Part shown: one piece after another, positions 43,830 to 52,337 of the stretch | How the letters are laid out: every line of letters begins with the position of its first letter | Position numbering within the stretch: position 1 is the stretch's first letter | NCBI RefSeq assembly: GCF_050433385.1 | Contig: NZ_JBNPXI010000007.1 | Location: 99,549-163,548, forward strand | Length of the DNA: 64,000 nt | Source: Brassicibacter mesophilus | GTDB lineage: Bacteria > Bacillota > Clostridia > Tissierellales > Proteiniboraceae | Direction of reading: 5' to 3' | The notes under the pieces: generated by a model | What the model was told of the DNA's origin: nothing | Databases searched by the model: none | The model's input: only the letters and a program-made list of their open reading frames with translations | Translations under genes and position numbers: made by a program

Positions 43830-44918
43830 TTATCTTACTCCTTTCATGCGTTCTTCTATTGGAACATAGTCAATATCGTAACCAAAATACCTTGGTCCTA
43901 CAGTTTCAATTCCTTTCTTTGTTCGCCATTGATCATCACATTTCAAACCAATTACTAAGACTCTCCTACCATACTTTAACCCATCAGTAGTTACAGGTGT
44001 AATGTTTTCCAAATCAGCCATACATATAAGATCCGGTGTTGTTGCTAAAACTTGCCCCCCTTTTCTAGCAACTAAGTTTTCATTTTGAAAGTTTACTTCA
44101 CAAATTTCGCCTTTGAACTCCTCTACTCCGTCAATTTTTACTGTACCAAAGTTGAATCCACCTTTAGTCTCTCTGAGAACATCTATAATCTTTCCTTTAA
44201 ATATTTCAATACCATTTATTTTATCTATTAATTGCTTTATAGGAGGTATGTCATGCTTGCTAGATTCTCTAATAGCTCTTCCTATTTCTTCGGAATAAGA
44301 CATGATATTTCTTATTCCACATTGTTTTAGTTGTTTTCCCAGCATTGGATAGATCGATATCATAACAGAGCCACCCTGTACTACAGTCATAGATCTAGCT
44401 ATATTTTCAGCCCATTTGTTATTGATTGTCTCTAAAATTGCTACATTTCCTTTCTCATCGGTAATTGCCATAGGAGTAGAGCTAACACCATGTAGGTGAA
44501 ATGTGACCATCTGGAGTTCTGGAAAAGCTCTACCCATACCATCTATATCAATAATTGGCACGCCCATTTGTGCTGCCACTGCAAGTGGTATCATAGAATT
44601 AACTCCACCAGCTTCAATAGGCATAGTGGCGTAAATCTTCTTACCATAGTATTTTTCTAGTTTTTCAAAAACTCTTCTAAATTCTGAACCATTGGCTATT
44701 TTCTCTACAAGTACCGTTGGTGCTCCCATCATAGCTGTAGGTACTATAAGAGCATCATCTGGAACATCGTCAACATCTATCAATGTAACTTCCCCATATT
44801 TTTTTATTGCTTGAATAGCCATTAATTTCCCTATATAAGGGTCACCACCTCCACCTGTTCCAAGCAAAGAAGCGCCTAAAGCAATATCTTCAATAGCCTG
44901 AATATCTAGTTTTCTCAT
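43830..44918 (-). CDS. DUF917 (S-methyl thiohydantoin desulfurase-like) protein
   Basis: The 362-residue protein matches the DUF917 family: LGASLLGTGGGGDPYIGKL near residue 12, MMGAPTVLVEK, AGGVNSMIPLAVAAQMGVPIIDIDGMGRAFPELQM near residue 103, and VGLK-like VLVIGLKCDDQW near the end. The family was renamed after an enzyme of ergothioneine breakdown that desulfurates an S-methyl thiohydantoin, and many members sit beside hydantoinases as here. It overlaps the permease stop by four bases and is separated by one base from the hydantoinase. The function on this particular substrate is inferred from neighbours. Confidence 0.88.
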   Translation of the reverse strand: MRKLDIQAIEDIALGASLLGTGGGGDPYIGKLMAIQAIKKYGEVTLIDVDDVPDDALIVPTAMMGAPTVLVEKIANGSEFRRVFEKLEKYYGKKIYATMPIEAGGVNSMIPLAVAAQMGVPIIDIDGMGRAFPELQMVTFHLHGVSSTPMAITDEKGNVAILETINNKWAENIARSMTVVQGGSVMISIYPMLGKQLKQCGIRNIMSYSEEIGRAIRESSKHDIPPIKQLIDKINGIEIFKGKIIDVLRETKGGFNFGTVKIDGVEEFKGEICEVNFQNENLVARKGGQVLATTPDLICMADLENITPVTTDGLKYGRRVLVIGLKCDDQWRTKKGIETVGPRYFGYDIDYVPIEERMKGVR

Positions 44919-46180
44919 ATTATCTCCTCCTCATTAGTCATGTTTTCACTTGTTTTTGTTTGCAAACTACAAACAGCTAAATATACTATCATAGAAACAA
45001 TGATTCCGTTGATTGGCTGAATCCCAAACTTAAATACAATAGCCACAATACTACCTACAAGCCAAGAACAAATACCAACCATATTCATTCCTTTTGTCTC
45101 TTTAAAGCTTCTAGGGTCACCCTTTTTTACTATCCAATAGTCTGCAATCATCACTCCAGCAACAGGCGGCAATGCAGCTGTTAAAACCATTAAGAAATTA
45201 GTAAAATAGTTTATTATACCTGCAACAGCTAGGATTGTGCCTAAAAAACCAGCAATAGCAGTTGCCATACTTCTTTTAGAGTCGCTTAGATTAAAGAGGT
45301 TAGTAATCGCTAATCCTCCTGAATAAGCATTAACTGTATTAGTTGTCCATGTAGCTAAAATGAGAACTACAAGCCCTAACACAGGAACCCCTAAGTCAGT
45401 TAATACTTGAGAAATATCATAAGTTCCGGAAACCAAGCTCATAATACCTCCCATAGTTATCATTGCTATGCCAGCTGGTATTACTCCGAAAATTGAAGAC
45501 TTTATAACATCACTTCTGCTTCTTGCATATCTAGAGTAGTCACCTGCAATAACTCCACCTAATGCAAAAGAACCAACTGTTAATGCTAATCCTGATAAAA
45601 AGCTCATTGGATTAGTAGGCTGATAGCTAGTTATTATTCCAAAGCCTTGCTTTGCTAAAGACGTATAAGATCCGTAAAAACACACTGCAATTAGAGCAGG
45701 AACAGCTATATAATTTAGATATTTTAAGGCATTAATACCATATACAGCAGTAGTAAGCATAATAACTCCCCAGATAAGAGATGAAGCCCATACTGGAATA
45801 TTCAAACCAAATGTAGCCATGGTTTGGCTAAATGCAGAGCCACATATGTTTGCTTGGAATCCAAACCATCCTAAACAGGCTATTCCAAGCGCTGATGACA
45901 TTAACATTTTAGCACCCTTTTCTCCAAAAGCACCGGATGCCATTTCTACAGTAGAAAGTCCAGTATCAGAAGCCTGCATACCCTGAAAACACATATATAT
46001 AACAACTACTCCATATCCAATTATACTAGCTAAAAATGCCTCCATTACCGATAGACCTGATATTAATAGTCCTCCCGTCATTAGAGATGAAACACAAATC
46101 ATTGAACCAATCCATATAAACGCTAAACTTCCCCAAGACTGTCTTTGTTCCATGGGAATTCCTTTTACATTATTTTCCAT
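44915..46180 (-). CDS. NCS1-family nucleobase/cytosine-type permease
   Basis: The 421-residue protein has about 12 membrane segments and NCS1 features: QRQSWGSLAFIWIGSMICVSSLMTGG near residue 14, GYGVVVIYMCFQG and ASGAFGEKGAKMLMSSALGIACLGWFGFQ near residue 80, and the PVAGVMIADYWIVKKG signature near residue 344. NCS1 carriers import nucleobases, hydantoins or allantoin with protons or sodium. Being first in an operon with hydantoinase and DUF917 enzymes suggests it imports their substrate. The ATG at 46180 follows GAAGGAAGGG; a GTG six codons upstream precedes it. Confidence 0.9.
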   Translation of the reverse strand: MENNVKGIPMEQRQSWGSLAFIWIGSMICVSSLMTGGLLISGLSVMEAFLASIIGYGVVVIYMCFQGMQASDTGLSTVEMASGAFGEKGAKMLMSSALGIACLGWFGFQANICGSAFSQTMATFGLNIPVWASSLIWGVIMLTTAVYGINALKYLNYIAVPALIAVCFYGSYTSLAKQGFGIITSYQPTNPMSFLSGLALTVGSFALGGVIAGDYSRYARSRSDVIKSSIFGVIPAGIAMITMGGIMSLVSGTYDISQVLTDLGVPVLGLVVLILATWTTNTVNAYSGGLAITNLFNLSDSKRSMATAIAGFLGTILAVAGIINYFTNFLMVLTAALPPVAGVMIADYWIVKKGDPRSFKETKGMNMVGICSWLVGSIVAIVFKFGIQPINGIIVSMIVYLAVCSLQTKTSENMTNEEEII

Positions 46181-46261
46181 AAACAACCCTTCCTTCACTA
46201 TGATTTCATTCTTTTGTTCTATAACGTTATAAAACTATTATTGTAGCTTTGTTTTATATAA

Positions 46262-46278
46262 CGCAACTTCCATGCCAA
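46262..46278 (-). promoter_or_regulatory. Sigma-54 promoter of the permease/DUF917/hydantoinase operon
   Basis: On the minus strand TTGGCATGGAAGTTGCG matches the sigma-54 consensus TGGCAYR-N4-TTGCW, with the invariant GG and GC exactly ten bases apart. It lies about 80 bases before the permease start codon. The divergent gene encodes a sigma-54 activator. Confidence 0.85.
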
Positions 46279-46387
46279 AATAATTTGGTTATAATAACGT
46301 TTTCACAAAAATAAATGGAGAAAATATATTGCCTTAAATATAATTTCTATATTTATAATTCATTTTTTAGCAAGTTTATTACTATAA

Positions 46388-46481
46388 TTCTCTTGTTTTC
46401 TCATCAATTCTCATCATTATTATTTTTTTCTCACATAACACCAACTCTCTGGTATAATAATGAATAATGAGAATTTTGAGA
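46388..46481. promoter_or_regulatory. Candidate binding-site cluster for the sigma-54 activator
   Basis: Several TTCTCA-type elements recur (AATTCTC at 46387, TTTTCTCATC near 46397, AATTCTCATC near 46406). An inverted AATGAGAATTTTGAGAA lies near 46466-46482, just before the regulator gene. The spacing, 100-200 bases upstream of the sigma-54 promoter, suits an enhancer-type site. Recognition by the activator is inference. Confidence 0.45.
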
Positions 46482-46494
46482 AAGGACTGACATC

Positions 46495-48126
46495 ATGAAG
46501 CTTGTGTCTTTGAAAAACTATTTAGACAGTATAGCAAATGGACTAGGATGTTGCATTTTTGTGTTTAATGAAAATACAATGATTTCAAAATCAATTGATT
46601 ATAAGCTTGATAAACTACTATTCTCATATAAACTATTTGAGAATAATACACTAGATATGTTTAATAGGGCACATATCTCCATAGATGAGGAAGAACTTGA
46701 ATTAAACAATAGATTAATATATATTGAAAAAATTATTGTTCCAGTTAGACATTTCAAAAAAAGTAAGACATTAGTGTGGGTATTTGCAAAAGAAAGAGAT
46801 ATTACCCAAAGCTCTCATAACAAAATTCAGATTGTTTCAGAAGACATGCTATCTTTAGTACAAACCTTGAGTGAAGTATACACACTATTATCTGATCTAG
46901 AAGGCGTTAGAAAAGAAAATTCTCTATACAGGCAAATGACTTATCATATAAGTAATATGTTATCAAATAGCCTAATATTGTATGACTCTTTTGATAATAT
47001 TTTGTTCTATAACAATTCCGCTAAGCAAATGGAAATAACAAATAGAAATATTGAGGAAATACTCGATTTAACTACTAAGGAAATTTATTTAGGAAATGAA
47101 ATCATAGGTAAAGTCAGATATACTTCTAATCAAAACGATCTGATTAGCCAATACAGCAACACTATAAAAAACTTCAATAAAATAATAGGTAAAAATGCTC
47201 AAATGGATAAAGTTTTATATATTATGAAACAAGTTGCACCAACAGATACTACAGTTCTACTAAGAGGAGAAAGTGGAACAGGCAAGGAAGAGTATGCTAA
47301 ACTCATACACAACTTAAGTACTAGAAAAAGCGAACCTTTTGTAGCTTTAAACTGTGCTGCAATCCCCGAAAACCTACTTGAAAGTGAATTATTCGGCTAT
47401 GAAGGCGGGTCATTTACTGGTGCAAAAAAAGAAGGTAAGGTCGGAAAATTTCTACTTGCTAATAAAGGGACATTGCTATTAGATGAAATCGGTGATATGC
47501 CACTTTCACTCCAAGTAAAGCTTTTAAGAGTGTTACAAGAAAGATATATAGAACCAGTAGGTGGAAATAAAAAAATACCTATTGATGTAAGAATCATATG
47601 TGCGACTCATCAAAATTTGGAAGAGAAAAAAAGACTAGGTGAGTTTAGAGAAGACCTATTTTACAGAATTAATGTCATTCCAATAACTATACCATCACTA
47701 GATAGTAGAAAAGATGATATAGAACTTCTGGTCACTTACTATGTAAAAAAATATTGTATTTCGCAGAAGAAAGGTTTCATGACATTTTCTTACGAAAGCA
47801 TGAAGGCCCTAAAAGAGTATAGCTGGCCAGGTAATATAAGAGAGTTAATTAATGTAGTAGAATACTGTGTTACCATGATCAATAAAAGTACAATAGATAT
47901 TAATGATCTTCCAGCATACTTACAACTGAATCAAGCGATAGAAAAAGAAAGAGTAATATCAAAGGATTATAACATGTTCAATAAAAAACATAACAAACCA
48001 TCAAAGGAAGAGCTTTTAATTCTGCTAAATAAGTTTGGTAATAGCACAGATGATAAAAAAAGACTAGCAGAACACCTAAATATTAGTCTTGCCACTCTAT
48101 ATCGCTGGATTTCAAAACTTAAATAA
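46495..48126 (+). CDS. Sigma-54-dependent transcriptional activator
   Basis: The 543-residue protein has an N-terminal sensing region of about 220 residues, with a PAS-like segment near 155-210. The AAA+ domain carries Walker A GESGTGKEEYAK near residue 257, the sigma-54 contact loop GSFTGA (usual form GAFTGA) near residue 303, and LLLDEIGDMPLSLQVKLLR. A Fis-type helix-turn-helix (KRLAEHLNISLATLYRWI) ends it. Its gene diverges from the operon that has the sigma-54 promoter and is followed 11 bases later by a second DUF917 gene. It is therefore the likely activator of both flanks, probably responding to the imported compound. Confidence 0.92.
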   Translation: MKLVSLKNYLDSIANGLGCCIFVFNENTMISKSIDYKLDKLLFSYKLFENNTLDMFNRAHISIDEEELELNNRLIYIEKIIVPVRHFKKSKTLVWVFAKERDITQSSHNKIQIVSEDMLSLVQTLSEVYTLLSDLEGVRKENSLYRQMTYHISNMLSNSLILYDSFDNILFYNNSAKQMEITNRNIEEILDLTTKEIYLGNEIIGKVRYTSNQNDLISQYSNTIKNFNKIIGKNAQMDKVLYIMKQVAPTDTTVLLRGESGTGKEEYAKLIHNLSTRKSEPFVALNCAAIPENLLESELFGYEGGSFTGAKKEGKVGKFLLANKGTLLLDEIGDMPLSLQVKLLRVLQERYIEPVGGNKKIPIDVRIICATHQNLEEKKRLGEFREDLFYRINVIPITIPSLDSRKDDIELLVTYYVKKYCISQKKGFMTFSYESMKALKEYSWPGNIRELINVVEYCVTMINKSTIDINDLPAYLQLNQAIEKERVISKDYNMFNKKHNKPSKEELLILLNKFGNSTDDKKRLAEHLNISLATLYRWISKLK

Positions 48127-48137
48127 GGAGGACACAT

Positions 48138-49238
48138 ATGGATTTTATATATAAAAATTGGTTAAAACCTCTTTTTCTTGGAAGTATTTTTATGGGTTCA
48201 GGTGGAGGTGGAAAAACAGATAATTTATTAATAACATGTCAAGAACTATTTGCAAGTGACATTAGTATTCCTCTTCTAAGTATAAAAGACTTAGAGCTTA
48301 ATAGTATCTATGCAACTACGGGTTTAGTAGGTTCGCCAGAAGTATTGGATGATTTTCATTGTACTGGTCACGAAGGTATATCTCTTTTAAATAAGTTATC
48401 AAATACCATCAACACGGATGTTAAAGGTATTTTCACATTAGAATGTGCAGGAATAAATGTTTTATATCCACTTTTAGTATCTGCACTATCTCATATTCCT
48501 ATCATTGATGGTGATTGTATAGGCAGAGCATTTCCAGAGTTGCAAATGACAACATTTCACCTAAACAACTATACATTAAAACCTCTTATATTTTCTAATA
48601 CACAAAAAGAGACGTTTGAATTCAGCAATGAAGACAATTTCATGTTAGAACTCAACATACGCCATATGCTTAGTAAAGTAAATAATATAGGTTTTTTTGC
48701 TGGTTGTCCTGTAATTGGAAAAGAGTTGCAAAAAATATTGATTCCAAATACTATTTCATTAACTTATGAAATCGGAAAATCATTTATTGACTATTCAACT
48801 TATGAAGATATCTTATTCAATTTAATAAAAACAACTAAAAACTCTATATATGGTGCATCTATAGAATTATTCGCAGGCACTATTGATACAATAGAAAATA
48901 TTGAGCATAAGCACTGGCAATCTATTTATATAAAAGGTATCAAGGATTATAGCCATGATAAATTTCAAATATTGACACAAAATGAAAATCTCATTGCATA
49001 TAAAAATGGAGCACTTGCAGCAATGGTACCTGATTTAATAAGCATGATAGACTTAGACACATTAAAGCCTGTGGGCAACAATAGTATCACTCAAGGCATG
49101 AATGTTGCAGTCATTGGTACTCCTGCACCTTTAGTTTGGAAGACAGATAATGCTCTAAACATTGTAGGCCCTCAGTGTTTTGGATATAAATCCCCATATA
49201 AATCCTTAGAAGAACTTTATTATAATTACTACTATTAG
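48138..49238 (+). CDS. Divergent DUF917 protein (second copy)
   Basis: The 366-residue protein is a remote paralogue of the DUF917 gene on the opposite strand. Shared blocks are FMGSGGGGKTDNL (GTGGGGDPYIG in the other), IPIIDGDCIGRAFPELQMTTFHL (nearly identical), MVPDLISMIDLDTLKPV and GPQCFGY. Overall it has diverged heavily: the MIPLAV region is rewritten as LYPLLVSALSH and several acidic residues are lost. It lies between the sigma-54 activator and a degenerate hydantoinase homologue, so the two are a matched pair. It may be a regulatory or altered-specificity version. The role is unknown. Confidence 0.82.
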   Translation: MDFIYKNWLKPLFLGSIFMGSGGGGKTDNLLITCQELFASDISIPLLSIKDLELNSIYATTGLVGSPEVLDDFHCTGHEGISLLNKLSNTINTDVKGIFTLECAGINVLYPLLVSALSHIPIIDGDCIGRAFPELQMTTFHLNNYTLKPLIFSNTQKETFEFSNEDNFMLELNIRHMLSKVNNIGFFAGCPVIGKELQKILIPNTISLTYEIGKSFIDYSTYEDILFNLIKTTKNSIYGASIELFAGTIDTIENIEHKHWQSIYIKGIKDYSHDKFQILTQNENLIAYKNGALAAMVPDLISMIDLDTLKPVGNNSITQGMNVAVIGTPAPLVWKTDNALNIVGPQCFGYKSPYKSLEELYYNYYY

Positions 49239-49251
49239 ATAGGTGATATAG

Positions 49252-50550
49252 ATGAAAAAGCGTTTAGCATTAATTGTCAACGAAAAAACTATTGATCTGG
49301 TAATAGGACTAGGAAAAATACCTACCGCTATCAGTAGTATCATATATGAAGATATAACTAATTTAGGGCAGTCCATAGAATACTTTTTGGAAAGCAACAA
49401 AATAAACAGTGAAAATGTTAAAGAGATTTTAATAGCTATAGACTTCACTATGTTTTTAAAAAATATTAAGAAAAGCTCCTTTGGATATATACAACTTGGA
49501 AATCCAATGTCTTATAACCAATTAAATATTGAGAACTATATTTATGACATAAATTTATTTATAGATAGTTTTTCTATTAATAATTTGAATACTAAAGATA
49601 CTAAAATCGGCTTAGAAAACTTTCTTAAAGCTCTTGTCAGAAAAAATATAAACAAAATAGCTATTAACAATCCATTTTCAAATTTTAATAAGAATAAAGA
49701 GAAAGAGATAATTAATACTATTCAAAACATTTATGGGAATGATGTAGTGTTATTTCCATCACATTTTCACAGTATTTCAAATTATTTAGTTAGAGAAAAT
49801 ATGCTGTTTTTAAATATTATACTTTATGAAAATGTTAAAAAAATGATAGACAATATTCTAGATATTTTTAATGTTCTAAACATAAATAGTAACGTTTTTT
49901 TTATGAGAGGAAATGGTACCCTTACTAGTCTAGATTTTATTCTACAATCCTCCTCTGATACCTGGAAGTCTATATACTCTTCAATGCTAATTGGTTCTAG
50001 TATTATAGCAGGAGAGAAAAATAGCTATGTATTAACAAAAAATGAAGCAAATTTGGAAGCTAGTATAATTCAAGACGGAATGCCTTTGCTTTTAAAACCA
50101 CTAAGTCATCTGGAAAACTTAGTTTTGTCACCAAATTTTCCATGGATAATAGATATTCAGAATAATTATGACCAAAATAATTTAGCCAGTATACTTAGTC
50201 AAAATAATGTTTACCAAGGAGAAGTTCCAGTAATAAGTTTTGTGGAATCCATAAAACCTCACTCGGTATATCCATATGAATTAATAAAATTAGAAAATAG
50301 TTCTTACGTTGCTGCTGTTGGCATATTGAACGCGCATTTTCAATTTAATATAAGTGGTAGTATACAAGACATGAATCCAAAAATTGTAGATAAAACTAAG
50401 GATAATTTAAAGCAAAAAGCATTCAATTTATTAAAAAAGTATAATATCAAAATTCAAAACATAGAATATTTCTATAGTATTACTCCTGTAAAATATAATT
50501 CTAAGAATACAAGTATAATTAATTTGACTATAAATGGACAAACCTGCTAA
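49252..50550 (+). CDS. Degenerate hydantoinase/oxoprolinase-like protein
   Basis: At 432 residues it is shorter than the intact homologue (517). It aligns by eye in three places. The start LALIVNEKTIDLVIGL replaces LGVDVGGTNTDAVII. FMRGNGTLTSLDFILQSSS and MLIGSSIIAGEKNSYVLTKNE replace NDGTLMSVDYTKK and the DIGGTTTD loop. The tail KKYNIKIQNIEYFYSITPVKY matches KAGADPNCIDIVDVEDIPLAY. Both glycine-rich nucleotide loops are gone, so ATP hydrolysis seems impossible. The frame is fully open with a GATAGGTGATATAG ribosome-binding region, arguing for selection rather than decay. A regulatory or scaffold role is inference. Confidence 0.72.
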   Translation: MKKRLALIVNEKTIDLVIGLGKIPTAISSIIYEDITNLGQSIEYFLESNKINSENVKEILIAIDFTMFLKNIKKSSFGYIQLGNPMSYNQLNIENYIYDINLFIDSFSINNLNTKDTKIGLENFLKALVRKNINKIAINNPFSNFNKNKEKEIINTIQNIYGNDVVLFPSHFHSISNYLVRENMLFLNIILYENVKKMIDNILDIFNVLNINSNVFFMRGNGTLTSLDFILQSSSDTWKSIYSSMLIGSSIIAGEKNSYVLTKNEANLEASIIQDGMPLLLKPLSHLENLVLSPNFPWIIDIQNNYDQNNLASILSQNNVYQGEVPVISFVESIKPHSVYPYELIKLENSSYVAAVGILNAHFQFNISGSIQDMNPKIVDKTKDNLKQKAFNLLKKYNIKIQNIEYFYSITPVKYNSKNTSIINLTINGQTC

Positions 50551-50579
50551 TTCTGATATTATATAATATCAGAATTAGC
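50546..50579 (+). terminator. Perfect palindrome at the end of the second DUF917/hydantoinase pair
   Basis: Fifteen-base perfect arms, GCTAATTCTGATATT (50546-50560) and AATATCAGAATTAGC (50565-50579), have a four-base loop and include the stop codon. The downstream T tract is weak, so termination is likely but not certain. Confidence 0.6.
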
Positions 50580-50604
50580 TAGTTTCATTCTATATTAAAT
50601 TCGA

Positions 50605-50647
50605 TAAAAAAAGATATCCTATAAAAACATGAGATATCTCCTTTTTT
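50605..50647 (-). terminator. Intrinsic terminator of the PLP-GNAT fusion gene
   Basis: On the minus strand an AGATATC/GATATCT stem, around a TCATGTTTTTATAG loop, is followed by a run of seven T. Confidence 0.75.
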
Positions 50648-50672
50648 CATAGTAAAATAGATTTGATTTATT

Positions 50673-52019
50673 CTATTCACCATAATAAATCATTCTATTA
50701 TACATATGTTTAAATCCTAATTTTTCATAAAGCTTTTTTGCTCTCTTGTTATCTAAATCAACGTGTAGAGAGACCTTGCCACCTGTTAGCTCCACTACTT
50801 GATTTATTAGCTTTGTAGCTATTCCTCTACCTTTATTGCCTTTCTTTGTTGCAATATATGACAAGTGATAAGTCGGTATATAGCTTTCGAATCCAATGTT
50901 TACTACGACACACACACCTTGTGGAGTATTATTTCTTAATGCAATTAAAATAAAACCATCTTGTTTTGCTGACTCTACTGCCTCACTTATTTCCTGCATT
51001 GAATCAGAATATTGAAGAAGCCATTCCTTTATCCATGATGATATTTGTTCTATAGAATACTTATCAAAGCTCTGTATTCTCTCAATGTCAATATCACTCT
51101 TTCCATTGTTTAATATTATTACATGGTTTCCATCTTGAATTTTTTTCTCTTTTGCAAGCTTATAAAATCCAGCAAAAGAATAGCCTTCTTCTGTAGATAA
51201 TATTACATTTTCTAAATGTCTTAATACATTGGAGCTCTCTTTCAATAAATTTTCATCTATGGATAATATATTTCCATTTGTGTCATGAATAGCTTTTAAT
51301 GTTTCCTCTAATAACAAGCTTTGATCTATAAATAGATGACGGGTATATTTGTTTACTTTAATATCATATTTATCCAGATCATTCAAATGAAGATTTTTCT
51401 TGTAATCATCAAATATTATATTTCCATTAGGAATTGTACAAGAAAATATTTTAGGATATTTTTCAATATCTCCTTGTACCCACCTATTTACAAATCCATT
51501 GTAAAGACTAGATACAGTATAACCATAACTAAGTTGGGTAAAAACAGTACTTATTTGACCATTTAACTTTTCTGTTATTTCATCTCCAATTTTTTGCAAT
51601 GCTAATATACTTAAATGCTTATTGCTAAAGCCATTTGAACCATTATAATAATTGTTTTCAAAACAATATTGCTCAAGAAATGCTATTCTGTTATCAATAT
51701 CTCTTTTAGTAAAATTAATAACCTCTTCTTCAGAGTACTTACTTCTCTTCCATTTCTCGTTCTTGAATATTGGTATTTTGATATAAATATCATTTTTCAA
51801 TGCAAACTGCATTATTGAGTCAATATATTCATACGACCCATCAACTAAAATACTTTTTTTGCCTTGCATTAATGCGTCCTTTACTAATACTTCTGCAATC
51901 CTATCGTACTTATGTCCATATGGATTTGTTCCCTCAAGCTTCAAATATATTTCTTTTACTCCCAAATATTTCTCAAGTTTTTTTGCCCTCATAAGAGGTG
52001 TCCTTCCTGATATGTTCAA
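50673..52019 (-). CDS. Fold-type-II PLP enzyme fused to a C-terminal GNAT acetyltransferase domain
   Basis: The 448-residue protein has two parts. Residues 1-300 resemble threonine synthase/cysteine synthase: GRTPLMRAKKLEKYLGVKEIYLKLEG begins near residue 5, and NPYGHKYDRIAEVLV holds the probable PLP lysine in HKYDR (NPTGSFKDR in threonine synthase). The usual serine-rich substrate loop is replaced by LVDGSYEYIDSIM. Residues 330-448 are a GNAT domain with the acetyl-CoA loop KKGNKGRGIATKLINQVVELTG and YEKLGFKHMYNRMIYYG. It starts at TTG with GGAGGGATAG. A long structured leader precedes it. The combined reaction, perhaps making and acetylating an amino acid, is not known. Confidence 0.82.
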   Translation of the reverse strand: MNISGRTPLMRAKKLEKYLGVKEIYLKLEGTNPYGHKYDRIAEVLVKDALMQGKKSILVDGSYEYIDSIMQFALKNDIYIKIPIFKNEKWKRSKYSEEEVINFTKRDIDNRIAFLEQYCFENNYYNGSNGFSNKHLSILALQKIGDEITEKLNGQISTVFTQLSYGYTVSSLYNGFVNRWVQGDIEKYPKIFSCTIPNGNIIFDDYKKNLHLNDLDKYDIKVNKYTRHLFIDQSLLLEETLKAIHDTNGNILSIDENLLKESSNVLRHLENVILSTEEGYSFAGFYKLAKEKKIQDGNHVIILNNGKSDIDIERIQSFDKYSIEQISSWIKEWLLQYSDSMQEISEAVESAKQDGFILIALRNNTPQGVCVVVNIGFESYIPTYHLSYIATKKGNKGRGIATKLINQVVELTGGKVSLHVDLDNKRAKKLYEKLGFKHMYNRMIYYGE

Positions 52020-52049
52020 ACTATCCCTCCAATTTAATTGATTTTATAT

Positions 52050-52086
52050 AAAAAGCACCCTAACTCACAATAGAGTTAGAGTGCTT
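52050..52086 (-). terminator. Leader terminator of the PLP-GNAT gene
   Basis: Arms GCACTCTAACTC and GAGTTAGGGTGC on the minus strand are followed by TTTTTATA. It lies about 30 bases before the start codon, so it acts as an attenuator within the leader. Confidence 0.8.
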
Positions 52087-52290
52087 AAGTTTCGCCTTAT
52101 CGACTCACTTTATACCACCCTTAGTAGTATAGACAGATCCATTCGAATCTAAACAAGCCCCAGTTCTAAAATACAGTTTTTCAACAGAAATTTCACAATA
52201 AAACGTAAGCTTACCTAAATCTGCATACACATATCTAGGCTCACACACTTGCTACTGTTCCTGCCTACTTCACACATGTTTTTAATCACA
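52087..52290 (-). promoter_or_regulatory. Structured leader RNA of unassigned class before the PLP-GNAT gene
   Basis: About 200 bases of leader precede the attenuator. On the minus strand I see a CCTAGAT/ATTTAGG hairpin (52214-52239), the GTAAGCTTAC palindrome (52205-52214), a GGGGCTTG block followed by an AGATTC/GGATCT hairpin (52135-52150), and a TATACTAC/GTGGTATA hairpin (52111-52131). The last includes AAGGGTGGTA, which resembles a T-box core, but the following ACC and the stem I motifs of T-boxes are missing. It therefore looks like a riboswitch-type leader, but I cannot name the class. Confidence 0.55.
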
Positions 52291-52295
52291 ACTAC

Positions 52296-52324
52296 ATTTT
52301 ATCATATAGATTTATATTTTTCAA
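52296..52324 (-). promoter_or_regulatory. Sigma-A promoter of the PLP-GNAT leader
   Basis: On the minus strand TTGAAA and TAAAAT are separated by 17 bases, just after the ABC-F stop codon. It gives a leader of about 270 bases. Confidence 0.6.
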
Positions 52325-52337
52325 ATTATGGAAAACA

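Noticed and set aside
52087..52161. The segment GGGGCTTGTTTAGATTCG on the minus strand resembles the 5' end of tmRNA.
   Set aside because: The matching 3' half (acceptor complement with CCA, T-arm) and a tag-peptide reading frame are missing, and a protein gene starts about 130 bases further on. Chance similarity is the simpler reading.
52087..52290. T-box identity of the PLP-GNAT leader.
   Set aside because: AAGGGTGGTA is followed by TAAAG instead of ACC, and the stem I motifs seen clearly in the tyrS leader are not present. Antiterminator pairing with the terminator arm is weak. Kept as an unassigned leader.
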